Below are positions 23,301 through 38,300 of a DNA stretch of 64,000 nt, piece by piece. The stretch lies in contig JAJQJQ010000034.1 of assembly GCA_028622995.1 (NCBI GenBank), forward strand, positions 1,612,001-1,676,000, read 5' to 3'. Both the position numbers and the translations under genes were made by a program. The notes under the pieces are model-generated. The model did not search any database. It was given only the letters and a program-made list of their open reading frames with translations, and had not been told where the DNA came from. Each line of letters opens with the position of its first letter. Positions within the stretch are counted from its first letter, which is position 1. The DNA is from Panagrolaimus kolymaensis. Lineage: Eukaryota; Nematoda; Chromadorea; Rhabditida; Panagrolaimidae.

Positions 23301-26300
23301 ATTCGCAAGTATAATCTCCATTATCAATATCCCAAACTTCTTTAATAATAAGTTTATAAGTTCCATCTTGAGCTTCAGTTCGATAACGACCGCCATCAGG
23401 AATTTCTCGACCATTTTTCAACCAACGACATGTTGGAGTTGGACGTCCTGTGGCTTCACAAACTAATACAGCTCTAGTGTTGTATGGAACTGCAGTGTCA
23501 GTGGGTTTAACAACGATATATGGTTTTGAACCAGCTTGTTCTTGAATTTTAATAGGTCCTGAAGGTAATGAAGGTGGACCTCGACCTTGAGCATTGATGG
23601 CAATGATACGGAATTCATATTCGCTATATTCACGCAATTTATCAACCGTGAATTCAGGATTTACAATGTTATAATCACTGCAAAGAATCCAACTATTTTG
23701 TCCAAGTTCACGTTTTTCAACTACATATCCAGTGATTTTAGAGCCACCTAAATCCATGGGAGGTGACCACGTAAGAGTAACATGATTTCGACCAATAGAA
23801 TCAGCATGAAGTTGATGAGGTGGACCAGGTGGACCAAATCGGGGTTTAAGTTGAACTCGATCAGATGGCAATGAAGCTTTACTCCATCCTGCAGCATTTT
23901 TAGCGAGAACTCTAAATTCATATTCACCCAAATCTCGAAGATTGCTGACTCTAAAGGAAGTTCCAGGAATTAATTCTCGACTAGCTGTAATCCATTTATG
24001 GGAGTTTGCATCACGGTATTCTAATTTATATCCCAAAATTTTTGATCCACCATTTGAAGCTGGTGGTTCCCATTCAACTTGAGCCCAATTTCGATCCATA
24101 TCAGGAACGGTTGGTTTTTCTGGTTGACTTGGAACATTAAATTGCCATTTAGCGGTGATTGGCTCAGGTAATTCAAGAGGTTCAGAAACACCATATTGAT
24201 TTTCTGCACGCACTCTGAATCGATATCGTTCATTTTCATGAAGTCCACCAACAAAAAAATCAGTGGCTCGAACAAAGGATGAAACTTTTTCCCAATTTTC
24301 TGAGCCTCCTTTAACGTGTAATCGTTCAACAATGTAATTTGTAATTGGTGAACCTCCATCATCACGTGGAACTTTCCAACTGAGATGGCAAGATTCAGGA
24401 GAGATGTCATCAACATCCAATGGACCTTCAGGTGGAGAAGGACGGTCAACAACTTTAAATCGAATTTCAACGGAATCAGATCCAAGATCATTTTCCATTC
24501 GAATGCTATATGTTCCAGCATCATTTCGTTCAGCTTTTTTATAAGATAGTAGGGTTAAATAATCACTGCTTTCAATTTCAACTCGCTTATCACTGTCATT
24601 AAATGGAGTTCCATTTCTTGACCAAATAATTTCTGGTCGTGGACTAGCAGCATATGGAACAAGGATTTTTGCGGGTTCTCCAGCCATTACAGTCAAATCA
24701 CGTGCAAGCATTCCCATCGAAATAATTGGACGAGATGGAGCACTGGAAGCCATAATAGGGCCAGAATTTTCACTATATTCACCTTGACCAGCAATATTTA
24801 CTGCAGCCACGCGGAATTCATATTGTTTGTGGGCGGTTAAACCAGAGACACGATATTTGGTATCATTTACATTACCAAAGCTTGCTTTTTGCCATTCATT
24901 TGTTCCAGCTTCTCGCTTTTCAACTACATAACCAAGAATGGGTGCTCCACCATCATATAATGGACGAGTCCATTGAATGGTAATGGCATCTTCGGAAGTT
25001 TGAATGGGCATTGGTTGTCCAGGAGGTCCTGGTGGATCAAATGGATTTTTAGCAACCACGGAATTATCAGCATCAAGGGGTTCAGAAATGCCATATTGAT
25101 TTTCAGCTCTAACACGGAAATCATAAGCTGTTCCATTTTGAAGATTACGAACACGGAAGTTTGTGCCAGTTGGTTGTCCAACTTTTTCCCATTCTCCTGT
25201 TTTTGGATTTTTCTTTTCCACAATATAATTTGTAATTTCTCCACCTCCATTATCTTTGGGAGGTAACCAATGAAGATTAATAGCTTCACCAGTTATTTCA
25301 CTAAATGTAATCGGACCCGTTGGTTTATCGGGAGCATCCAAAACTTTAACTTTAAGTTTGCCAAAATCTTTTCCAAATCGATTTTGCACAACAACTTTAT
25401 ATGGACCTGCATCAGTTCGTTTTGCATTGGTAGTAGTGAAAGTAATTTTATTATCTTCAACAACAATGGAAGTTCGATCATCTTCAAAGATTTGGGCTAA
25501 TCCATTTAATACATCACAAGTTGGTTTAGGATTTCCACCCGAATATGGAATAGTGAATGTGATAGTTTCTCCAGCTCTAACAGTAATATCTTTAAGATCT
25601 GAGAGATCAAGAATTGGACGACCAGGCGCTTCTTGAGTGAAAATAATATCTGATGGCCGAGATGGATCACTTTCGCCTGCTTTATTAAGAGCAATAACAC
25701 GGAATTCATATTCTTGTTTTTCATCGAGGTTATCCACGATGAAACGTGTATTTCGAACTGGTTTTCCATTATTAGCTCGACTCCAATCTGGATCACCAAC
25801 TTTACGCTTTTCAACTATATATCCTTCAATAGGAGCTCCACCATCATGAAGTGGCCGAACCCATGTTACTTCAGCAGAATTTTTAGTAATATTTCCAACT
25901 CGTGGTTGATCAGGAGCATCTGGAGCTTGAACATATGGTTTACATGTAACTGGTTCACATCCTTGTGAAGGAGCGCCTTGACCTGCTTCATTAACAGCAC
26001 GAACACGGAATTGATATGTTTCACCTTCGTGAAGACCTGTTACAAGAGCTTCAGTTCCACGAACTAATCCAAGATTTGATACAGGAGCCCAATCTCCACC
26101 TCCTCTCTTTTCAAATCGTTCAATAACATATCCAATAATTGGGGCACCTCCATCATCACGAGGTGCTGTCCATTTAAGTGCAACCAAATTGCTATCATAG
26201 CTTGTAACTTCTGGAATGCCAGGAGCGCCAGGGACATCTATAAAATTTATTATTTGTTAATTAAAGATAAAATCTTTTTAAAAATTAACTAACCAAATGG

Positions 26301-29300
26301 ATCTTTAGCAGTAACTGGAGCACCAACAAGAGCTTCACTAATACCAACAATATTTTCAGCAAAAATTCGGAAACGATATTGTTTTCCATTTTCCAAATTT
26401 CGAACTGTGTGATGTGGTGAACTAACTGTGCCAGCTTTATCCCAAAATGCGCTACCAACTTCTTGATATTCCACTCGATAACCAGTAATTTCAACACCAC
26501 CATCATCAAGTGGTGGCTTCCATCCAAGGGCAATCGACTTTCTAGTTGTATGAGGATAAGTCACTGGGCCTTCAGGTGGACCAGGTTTATCAATAACAGA
26601 AATAAGTACTCGAGCTTCAGCTTTGCCTTGAGAATTAGCGGCTTCAATGCGGCATTGAGCTGTATCGGATCGTCGACTTTTAGCAATATAAAGTCGTGTG
26701 GTATTTTTATCGGTTGTAATTTCACTGGTAATTTCTTTTCCATCTTTTGACCATTTAATTGTGGGAGTTGGTGAACCAGTAAATGGAACAACTAAATCAA
26801 TAGGATCTCCAGCACGTACACGTATTTCTTTTCCATCAATATCCAATTCAAATCGAGGTTCTTCAAACATGGGTTTAGCCCAAGCAAGATCGGATGGATC
26901 TGAAGGTTGACCTCGGCCTGCATTATTACATGCAACCACACGATATTCATAACCATGTCCTTCTGTTACTCGATCATCTGTATATTCAGTTCCTTTAACT
27001 GGATGACTATTAACTTTAACCCATCGACCTGTTTTTTGATCCTTTCGTTCAATATCATAATGATCAATTGGATTTCCACCATTATCTCGTGGAGGATCCC
27101 ATTTAATTGAAATATGATCCACATCACGATCGGTTACTTCTGGTTTGCCTGGCTTTCCAGGAATTCCAAATGGATCTTTAATATGAACAGGGCTATCAGT
27201 TAATAATGGATCAGAACGTCCCAATGCATTTTCAGCACAAATACGGAATTCATATTCTTCTCCATCGTGAAGTTTATTGGCAGTAATTTTAGTACCAACA
27301 GCAAAGCTTGAAACTGGAACCCAACTTTGATTTTTAATATTTCTTCGTTCCACAACATAATTAGTAATTTCTGAACCTCCATCATCTTGTGGAGGTTGCC
27401 AAGCAAGGGAGCACGATTCTTTAGTAATATTATCAACAACAATTGGGCCTTTGGGAGGAGCAGGGCGATCTTGAACAATGATTTCAAAAATGCCTTCATC
27501 TTCTCCAACTTCATTTTTAAGATTCAAAACATAATTGCCACTATCCGATCGTTTAGCAGATGGGAAGAAAATAGATGTTTTTCCTGGTTTACCTGCATCA
27601 ACAATAATTTCTTGTGGTAAACTTCCTACGTTTTGAAGCGACCAATTTACTGTTGGATCTGGAGCACCAACATAATCAACATCCATGGTCATTGAAAAGC
27701 CGGCTTTAATTTTATGTCTACGAATTGCGGTAATAATTTTAGGTTTCAAATAACGAGCTTTAGCCATTTGTGATGCTGATGGATCAGATGGATTTGATGG
27801 ACCTGCTTCATTTACAGCTGTAACACGAAATTCATATTCTGTTCCTTTGCGTAAGCCTGTAACAGACATGGATGTTCCGGGAGTATGTCCACAATCCATC
27901 CACATAGGTGAACCTTTTTCACGCTTTTCTACGATATAATGTTGAATGGGTGATCCACCATTATTCTCTGGTGGCTTCCATGCTATATCAATGCGATTTT
28001 CATCCCAATCAACAATTTCAGGAGCTTTAGGCGCATCGGGTACATCAAACATATTTCGAGCAACTGTGCCTTCTTCTGTTTCAAGTGGCTTAGATTCACC
28101 CATAAAATTGACTGCTTTTATACGGAATAAATATTCTTTTCCAGGTGTAAGTTTTGTTACTCGAGCATTGCAATCGGGGAATTGCCCAACGTCAGTCCAA
28201 GTTCCACGAGAAGTATCAAGTTTTTCAACAACATAATGCAAAATTTCTGCGCCACCATTATCGAGTGGAGGCTTCCATGCAAGTTCGCAACCTTCTTTGT
28301 GGATATTTGAAACTTTAATTGGTCCTTCTGGAATTGCAGGAACATCGAGAACTGTAACATTGCATGAACCTGTATCTTTTCCATGTTCATTTGAAACTGT
28401 AATAGTATATTTTCCAGAATCTCCACGAATACTCGATAAAATATTAATGGATGATGAATAATCTTTTGGAATAAGCTCAGCATGATCTGTGCCATTGAAA
28501 GGTGAATTATCAATTTTCCATTCAACTTTTGGTGGAGGTTCACCGTCATATTCAACATGAAGATTAATGGGTTGACCAGCTCGTACACGAATATCGGCAA
28601 GAGTTCCAAGATTGAGTTTGGGTGCAAGTTTTCTGGCTCTAGCAACCTTTGGATCAGTGGGATCTGAAGGTTCGCCCGCGCCAGCTTTATTTATAGCTTT
28701 AACACGAAATTGATAAGTATCGCCTGGAGTTAAACCAGTAACAGTGGCTTTAGTTTTATTTCCGGGAACAGTTTCAGCTGGAACCCATTGACCAAATTTA
28801 TCCAATTTTTCAATAACATATGTATCAATTGGTGCACCACCATCACTAACTGGTGGCTTCCATGCAATTTCCATTTTATTTTTATCCCAATCAACAACTT
28901 CCACATCTTGTGGTCTTCCAGGTATATCCCATGGATTTTTAGCGGTGATTGCTTGATCGCTTTGGAGTGGTTTGGATTGGCCTTGACGATTGACCGCTTT
29001 AACGCGGAATTTATAATCATGGCCTTCGCGAAGATGTCCAACTCGAAGAGAAGTGTCAGGTGATTCGCCACATGGAACCCATTTGCCATTATCTTCTTGT
29101 TTTTCAACAACATAATGTGAAATTGGTGAACCGCCATCATCATCAGGTGCACGCCAACTAATTACAGCGCTTTCTTTAGTCACATCTCGAGCATCAAGTG
29201 GACCTCTTGGAACACCAGGAACATCCAAAATAACAACATTGACTTCTTCTTCATCAGTGCCAAATTCGTTGGATGCAATAATTTTATATTTTCCACTATC

Positions 29301-32300
29301 ACTTCGTTCAGATGCATATGTTCGAAGTTTGGTATTATTATCATTGGAATTATCAATTTTAGTTCGATCCGAAGTTGAAAGAGGAGTGCCGTTAAGGAAC
29401 CATTGAATTTTAGGATTTGGTTCACCTTCAACATTCACATCAAATTCAATCGCAGCACCAGCTTTAATCTTAATTTCGTTAAACATTGTTCGATCAATTT
29501 TGGGTGGAAGTCGTCGAGATTTAGCAATCAAATTTCGACTAGGGTCAGATGGTTCACCAGGGCCTGCTTTATTTACAGCTTTAATACGGAATTGATAAGT
29601 TTTTCCAGGAATTAAATTTTCTACTGTTCCTTCACATTTATCTGCTGGAACTTCATTTGCATATTCCCAATTTCCATTTGCAAGCTTCTTTTCAATTATA
29701 TAACTTTCAACTGGAGCTCCACCATCATCTTTAGGCGGAGTCCATTTAAGATCTGCATGATCTTTATCCCAATCAACAATATCTGGAGTTCCAGGTCGAT
29801 CAGCGCGATCATAAGGATCTTTAGCAGTAATAGGTTGAGAGGATTCAAGGGGATCAGAATCGCCATATTTATTTACAGCCTTAACACGGAATTTATATTC
29901 ATGGCCAGGAATTAAATCGGTGACTTCTAATTTAGTATCGGGTGATTCCCCACATGGAACCCATCGACCAGAATTGGCATCTTGCTTTTCAACAACATAA
30001 TGAGTAATAGGTGCTCCACCATCATCTTCAGGTGTTTTCCATTCAAGTGTGCAACCTTCTTTATGAATATCACTAATTTTTAGTGGGCCTCGAGGATCTG
30101 ATGGACGATCCAAAACTGTTACAAGAACATCAGCAGTATCAGTGCCATTGACATTGGATGCAGTGACATGGAAGGTACCAGTATCGGATCGAAGCGCTCG
30201 TTTAACAACAAATTTAGTTCGATAATCTTCATTATCAATTTTTAATCGATCATCTGATGTTAGTGGACTGCCTTCAAAGTCCCATTTAATTTCTGGTGGA
30301 GGTTCACCCGAAACTGGAATATCCAATGAAAAGGTTTGTCCAGCTTTAACTTTAATTTCATGAATTGCATTTCGATCAATTTTAGGTGGAACTAAAAATT
30401 TAAATATGAAAACATAAATTAGAAAATAAACATTATTTTACCATTTCTTGATTTACAAAGAACTGTATCAGATGGATCAGAAGGTGCTCCTTTGCCAGCC
30501 TTATTTTTGGCACGAACTCGAAATTCATATTCTTGTCCTTCTTTAAGATTAGAGACAGTTGCTTTTGGATCAGCCGATGCTGGAACAGTCATGGCTTCAG
30601 TCCAATTGGGTGCAAACTTTTCTTTCACTTCAATAATATATTCTTCAATTGGAGCTCCGCCATCATCGGTTGGAGGAGTCCATTTAAGATCGACATGATC
30701 TTTATCCCAATCAACAATATCAGGTTTTCCAGACTTTCCTGGAGGATCCCATGGTTCTTTTGCAATAGTTTTACCAATTTGTTCAAGAGGATCTGAGGTG
30801 CCTTCAGCATTAACAGCGGAAACACGGAATTTATATTCGTGTCCAGGAATAAGTCCTTCAACAACCGCTTTAGTTTCATTGCCTGAAACTTTTCCAGCTG
30901 GAACCCATTGTCCTGTAGCAGTATCAAGTTTTTCTATGGCATAACTTTCAACTGGCGTTCCACCATCATCAGTTGGTGGTTTCCAATCAAGTGTTACATG
31001 ATCTGCATGAACATCAGTAACATTTAATGGGCCTTCTGGTGGTGAAGGTTTATCTTAAAAAGACCATTCAATGAAAAAATATGATAAAAAAAGAAGTAAC
31101 GTTTAGCTTACCAACAATCGTAACTTTAACAGAAACAGAATCTTCACCATTAATATTTTTAGCTTTTACAGTGTAAACACCAGAATTTTCACGTTCTGAT
31201 GCACGAATTTGCAATTTTGTATGATAGTTTTCACTTTCAAGCTTAACACGGCCTCCATGACGAAGTTCACTGCCATTTGGGTTATACCAAGTAATTTCGG
31301 GTTCTGGTTCACCTTCGACTTTAGTTTCAAAGTTGATCATTTGACCAGCTTTAATTTTAAGATCTGTTAATGGACCAATTTTTGGAGCCACTAAAAATTT
31401 TTATTAAAATTACTTTTTTTTTCATTTTTTATACTTACGATTTCGTGGTTTAGCAATAATGGGCTTGCTTGCATCAGATGGATCGGATGGTCCACCTTTA
31501 TTTACGGCTGTAACACGGAATTCATATTCTTCGCCTTTTGTTAAATCAGGAATAGTTGCAGTAGTTTTGTCACCATTTACAGTGATGGCAGGTTCCCATC
31601 GACCATATTTAGTTCGTTTTTCAATTTGATATTCAGTGATTGGTGCTCCACCATCTGAAGCTGGAGGATCCCATTTCAAATCAACATGATCTGAATCCCA
31701 ATCAGTAGCTTCAGGGGTTCCAGGTTTATCTGGACGTTCATATGGATTTTTAGCTGTTGTGGAATCTTCAGTTTCAAGGGGATCTGATTTTCCTTCAGAA
31801 TTAACTGCTTTAACACGGAATTGATAGTTGTGTCCTTTTTGTAATCCATCAGCAACAAAATTTGTATCACCAGCTCGACCAACTGGAACCCAAATTCCAT
31901 CTTTTGGATCCATTCTTTCAACTTCATAATATTCAATTTGTTCACCACCATCATCCTCTGGTGGCTTCCAATCAAGTGTGCAACGATCTTCAAATACATC
32001 ACTAACAGCTAAAGGACCTTTGGGTTTGGATGGACGTCCTTTTACTTTGAGTTGAATTGTAACACTATCAGTTCCACTATCATTTGTGGCAGTAATAGTA
32101 TATGAACCACTTTGTTTTCGAGTGGCTTTGGCCATTAAGAATTTAGTTAAATAATCAACATCATCAATTTGAACATTATCCAATGGACCTCCATTGAAGC
32201 TCCAAGTAACTCGTGGTGGAGGTTCACCATCAATGTTTACGTTGAATTTAACTGCGCTTCCTACTTTAACTACAGTATCTTCAATATCTTCACGATGAAT

Positions 32301-35300
32301 ATGTGGGGCCACTAAAATATTTTTGTTTAGAAAAAATGTCAAAAAATGGATTTAAAATAACATACAATGTCTTGATTTAGCGATAACACTTGCAGATGGA
32401 TCAGATGGTTCACCTTTACCACCCTTATTTTTAGCCATAATTCTAAATTGATATTCTTCACCTTGACGTAAATTGCCAACGGTAGCTTTGGTTTGTCCAG
32501 CTGGTACAGTTAAGGCTTCAACCCATTTTCCATTTGAATCACGTTTTTCAATAATAAATTCTTCTATGGGAGCTCCTCCATCATTAGCTGGAGGCTTCCA
32601 TTCCAAATCTACGTGATCTTTATCCCAATCAACAATATCGGGTTTATCCATTTTATCTGGAACATCAAATGGATTCTTTGCTAATATTTCTTTTTCTGTG
32701 GTTAAAGGATCCGATTCGCCTTCTTTATTTACAGCGCGAACACGGAATTGATATGAATGTCCTGGAGTAAGATTGTTAACCGTCGCATGAGTTGTATCTG
32801 CCCGTCCACATGGAACCCATCGACCAGTAGCAGTATCAAGTTTTTCAATTTCATAAAAATCTATTGGTAATCCACCATCATCCTCTGGTGGTTTCCAATC
32901 AAGTGTGCAATGATCTTCAAAGACATCGCTAACTTCAAGAGGTCCTTTAGGTGGAGATGGTTTTCCAAGTACAATAATTTCAATATGATGAGAATCAGTT
33001 CCTGAATCATTAGTTGCAGTTAAAAGATATTTGCCTGCATGAGCTCGAGTTGCTCCACGAAGAGAAAAGTTGGTTTTATAATCCTCATCACTGATTTTAA
33101 TTTTTTGATCATTTATTGGTTTATCATTGAATTTCCATTCTTTCTTTGGTGGAGGTTCACCCGTGACTGGAACGGCAAGTTCAACATTTTGTCCAACTTT
33201 AATTGTAACTGTTTTAATTGATTCTCGATCAATGTGGGGTTTCACTAAAAAAAGTTTATTTACGAATATTTAAAAAGTTTTTATTTTAATTTTTGGACTT
33301 ACAGAATCGAGATTTAGCAATCATTTTTCTGCTGGGATCTGAAGGAGCACTTGGGCCACCTTTATTCACAGCTTTTACACGGAATTGATATTCTTCGCCT
33401 TCTTTAAGGCCATGAACTGTGCCTTCACATTTTGGGCCAACTTTGGCACATTCTTTCCAATCACGATCATGCTTGCTTTTCTTTTCGATGATATATCCTT
33501 CAATGGGTGCACCACCATCATTAGTTGGAGGCTCCCATACAAGATCAGCACGATCTTTATCCCAATCAACAATATCAGGAGCTCCGGGTGCATCTGGTTC
33601 AGCTATAAATATAAATGAAATTTATAATTTAACAAAATTTAAATGTAAAACATACTCCATGGATTCTTTGCTGTGGTTGAATCTTCAGTTACAAGAGGAT
33701 CAGATTGACCTTCTTTATTAACTGCTTTAACACGGAATTGATAAGCTTGACCTTTCTTTAAACCTGTGATATTTGCTTTACAATCTTTAACTTTTGCACA
33801 TGGAACCCATCGGCCTGTTTCAGTATCAAGTTTTTCAACTTCATAACATTCTATTGGTTCTCCACCATCATCCTCTGGTGGTTTCCAATTAAGATTAAGA
33901 GTATCTTCAAAGACGTCGGTAACTTCTAATGGACCTCTAGGCTTTGATGGCTTATCAAGAACAGTGAGACTAGCTTCTTCTTTATCTGCACCACTAGCAT
34001 TTTTAACTGTTAATTGATATTGCCCTCGATCAGCTCTCACCGCAGAAGGAATGCAAAGAATTGTATTTTCATTCTTTTTAGTATCAATTTGAAGGGTTCC
34101 TGAAAATTTAAAAGTCTATAAATGAATTATTTATTTCTTATTCACGAACCTGTCATTTCAAGAGCCTTTTGATTTTTAAACCATTTAATTTCTGGCGCAG
34201 GTTCACCACCAATTTTAACATTCCATTTTGCAGTTTGTCCAGCTTTAACGGTAAGATTTTTAAGGCATCCATGATCTAACCAAGCAGGAACAAATTTAGG
34301 TTTACAAATGGTTTTTTCACTTGGTTCACTTGGTGCTCCTGGACCTGCCTTGTTTTTAGCTTTAACACGAAATTGATATTCTTGTCCTTCTTTGAGGCCT
34401 TTAACAGTTGCATATGGAGCTAAAATAAATTTTTAATGTATATAAAGCTTTTGATAAAAATGTTTTTTTACTTTTAGAAGTTGCAACTTGAACCCAATCA
34501 CGTGAATGAGGATCACGGATTTCAATAAGATATTCTTCAATGGGTGCTCCTCCATCTTTCATTGGTGGATCCCATTCAAGAGAGATTTGATCTGCATCAA
34601 CGTCGGTGACAACTGGACGACCAGGTTTTCCTGGTTCATCCCATGGATCTTTGATAACAACATATTGATCATTTGCTAATGGATCTGATTCACCTTCTTT
34701 ATTAACGGCTTTAACGCGGAATTTATAATTTCCTTTATTTTTTAAGCCTTTAACTTTAAGTTGAGTGGTATTTCCATTAACTTTGCCAACTTGAACAAAT
34801 TTGCCCTTTTCATCCATATCTTGTGCTTCTACGATGTAATCGGTGATAGGTTCACCGCCATCATCATCTGGTGGTTGCCATGCAATAGTTGCACCATCAG
34901 CACAAATATCATTAATTTCCAATGGGCCTTTAGGTGGACGAGGTCTGCTTACAACAGTAACTTTAGCAGTAGAATCTGCAGCACCACTGGGATTTTTAAG
35001 ATTAATTGCAAATTGGCCAGAATCACCGCGTTCTGCATTTTCGATCTAGAATTTTTTTAGTTGCATATTTTTGGATGTTTAAAAGTTTAAAAAAAATTAC
35101 CTTGAGGATTGTCTTTTTGCGATCTGTTGTCATTTTCACTCGAGTACCTTTCAATGGTTTACCATTAACCGTCCAAGTAACAGTTGGAGTGGGTTCACCA
35201 GTAAATGGAACTTCATATTTAATTGTTTCACCAACTTTAAGACGCAAATCTTTAATTCCGCCTGCGGTAAATACTGGTGCTTCAGGTTTAGCTTTAATTT

Positions 35301-38300
35301 TGAATGCTTTTCCATGATCGCATGGATCACCTGGGCCTGCTTTATTTATAGCTCGAACGCGATAATAATATTCTTTATCTTCGACGACTTTATCATCGAT
35401 TAATTTATGAACTCCATCGCCTTCAGCTGCAACTTGACCAACTTGATTCCAATCTTTTTCCGATTTTTCTCGTCTTTCAACAATGTAATTTGTAATTGGA
35501 GCTCCACCATCTTCCTCTGGAGGCTTCCATGAAAGGGTGAGGCTGTCTTTGGTAATATCAGTAGCATCCATATTTCGAGGTTTACCGGGCACATCTAAAA
35601 ATAAATTTTATTAAAATGCTATTTATTTTAAAATGATTTTAACTTACTATAAGGATTTTTAGCTAAAATGGTTTCACCGGTTAATGGATCAGAAACTCCA
35701 ACATCGTTGAATGCTTTAACACGGAATTTATATTCTCCATGTTCTTTAAGATCTTTGACAAAGAAATCAGCGGTTTTTGTTTCACCAATTTTAACCCAAT
35801 TTCCACTTCGACCTTCTTGCATTTCAACAATATAACCTCGAGTTGGACCAGCTTCATCCGCGTCTGCTGGCTTCCATTTAAGTTCACAATTTTCTGATGT
35901 AACATTTTTAGTTTCCAATGGACCTTTAGGAACTTTAGGTTTATCACGAACAAATAATTCGAATGGTGCAAGAGCTGTGCCACCTGAATTTCCTAATTCC
36001 AATGCCCATTTTCCTGTATCACCACGTTCAGGATTTTTAAAGATTATTTCAGCAACGTCGTCTTTAACTACGACTTCGATGAGATCTTTCATTTGTTCCA
36101 AATCCACGGGTTTTCCATTTCGTAAAAGAATGGGTTTTGGATTTCCACGTTTGGTGCCTTTAACTGAATAAGGCACAACGATTTTTTGAGGTTTTCCTGC
36201 ATCGCATTCAATTTTCTTTGCTTTCCAATCAAGAACGGGTTTTCTTTCAGCTTCAAGAACTGTGACATTACAGCTTCCAACCAAACCAGCCACATCGATT
36301 TCATATTTATCGGCTTCGTTCATTTCAATTTTGGAAATTTTCATCCAATGAACACCGGCACGGGATTGAGTTTCATATTTGCCACCAGGCATAGAAGTAA
36401 TGAGTTTGCCATTTCTTGACCAAATACCTGGGGTTTTAGTATCCTTTGTTTCACAACGAAGTTCAACATCATCCCTTTCAATAACTTCCAAATCTTTAAG
36501 TTTAACATTAAATTTATTTAAGGGTTCAACAATCAATTGTGCCATAGTTTTATCATCTTTTGTGGTGCATTTATATTCACCATGATCTTCAATTTTGGCA
36601 TTTTTAATTATGAGTCTTCTTTTACGACCTGAATATTCTTCTGCATATCGATTTCCATCAATAGTAAGTTTATTTCCATCATGCCACCATTCAACTATAG
36701 CTTCCACATCATTTACATCACATTGAAGTGCAGCATCTTCTTTTTCATTTACACGTTGAGATTTTAATGGAATAACGAAAGTTTCACGTGGTTCTTCAAC
36801 ATATACCGCACATTTACTAAATACTTCATCATTGATTCTTGCCATCCATTCTCCATGATCTTCTTCTTCAACAACTTTAATTGTAATTGTAAAGCGTCCA
36901 GTTGGATCTTTATCAATATGAAATCGAGGATCATCTTCATTTATAGGTTGGCCGCGTTTATACCATTTTAATGGGGCTCTTGCACTATTTACTTTGCATG
37001 TAAGGACACCTTGTTTAGTTCTATAAATTTCTTGAGTATTTGGTAATGGAATAAGAAAAGTGTATTTCATTGGAGGTTCTAAAAATAGCAGACGTTAAAA
37101 ATATTTTGTTTCAGCTTTAAAAAAAAGCTTACCATCAATAGTAAGATTGCAATCAGTTGGCACTCCATTAGCTTGACAAGTGTATTTACCGCTATCATCC
37201 ACTTCAGGATTATTAATTAATAAAGTGCATTTAGCTTTTTCAATAATAATTTTATATTTTAAACCACCAGAAAATATTTCTTTTTTATCTTTAAACCATC
37301 GAATTTTAGCATTTGGACGAGAATAAACGCATTCCAATTTTGCTACTTTATCAACAAGTTGTTGGAAGACTGGGTTTTCGGGTAAAGGTTCATCCCATTT
37401 TTCAACCTTTTTACCAGGGAATAATGATTGCCGTCGATCATCTGGTTGCTTCTCAGGTTCAGCTTGACTGCCGCGGGGATCTCTTAAGAAAATATATTTA
37501 TGTAAAAAATTTTATTTCTGGTTTTCGTTTTTAAATTTGTACCTTTTTTTAAGCATTGTCCTGAAATCTTGTCCAGCTTGTTCAGCAGTAACAAGTAATT
37601 TAACTTCAACGGAATCAGATCCATTAGCATTTTGAACGGTCAATGTGTAGCCGCCTTCATCGGCCGTTCGGCATTTGCCAATTACTAATGAAAGTTGATT
37701 AATTTCTCCATCAGTTAAAAATTTAATTCTGCCTCCTTGTGGTAATTCTCGGAGGCCTTTCTTCCATGAAAATGTTGGAGCTGGATCTCCTTCAATTTTA
37801 CATTTGAAGACTGCTGTGCCATCTAAAAAAATAATTATGCTAAAAAATTAATGTTAAATATTTTTTTACCATCGGCAACAGTAACATTTTCAGGGATATC
37901 AACAATTCGAGCAGGAGTACCAGAGCCGCCAGCTGGTTTTAAGGGTGTTGTAGGTTTATCGAAAATTTCAGCGACAGATTCTCGCCGCATATCTACGCTG
38001 CTTCGCCTCTATAATAAAAATTAATTTAAACCTAGTTAAATTAAAAAAAGATTGACGCCACAAAATAGAGGATCCAAGGTTTTGTGGCAGCAACTACTAA
38101 TTAATTAATTAATTTTTGTTAGTAAAAAAGAATTTCTTTTTGAGAAGAGACATAGTAATTTTTTTTAACAAAGGGAATGGGTATTTTAGGGTGAAGACTA
38201 AGAAGCAGTAATATAAGTTTTTTAATGAGAGTAAAAAATTATTTGGCACAAAGACATTTTTTTATTTTATCAAAAAAATAGAATAATCCATTTTTTGATA

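Noticed and set aside
22025..37078. Long antisense frames across the twitchin rod
   Set aside because: Shadows of the Fn3/Ig coding repeats; their codon pattern follows the minus strand.
22025..37078. Tandem duplication or assembly artefact in the repeat array
   Set aside because: Units are diverged in sequence and match the known Fn3-Fn3-Ig order; no long identical blocks seen.
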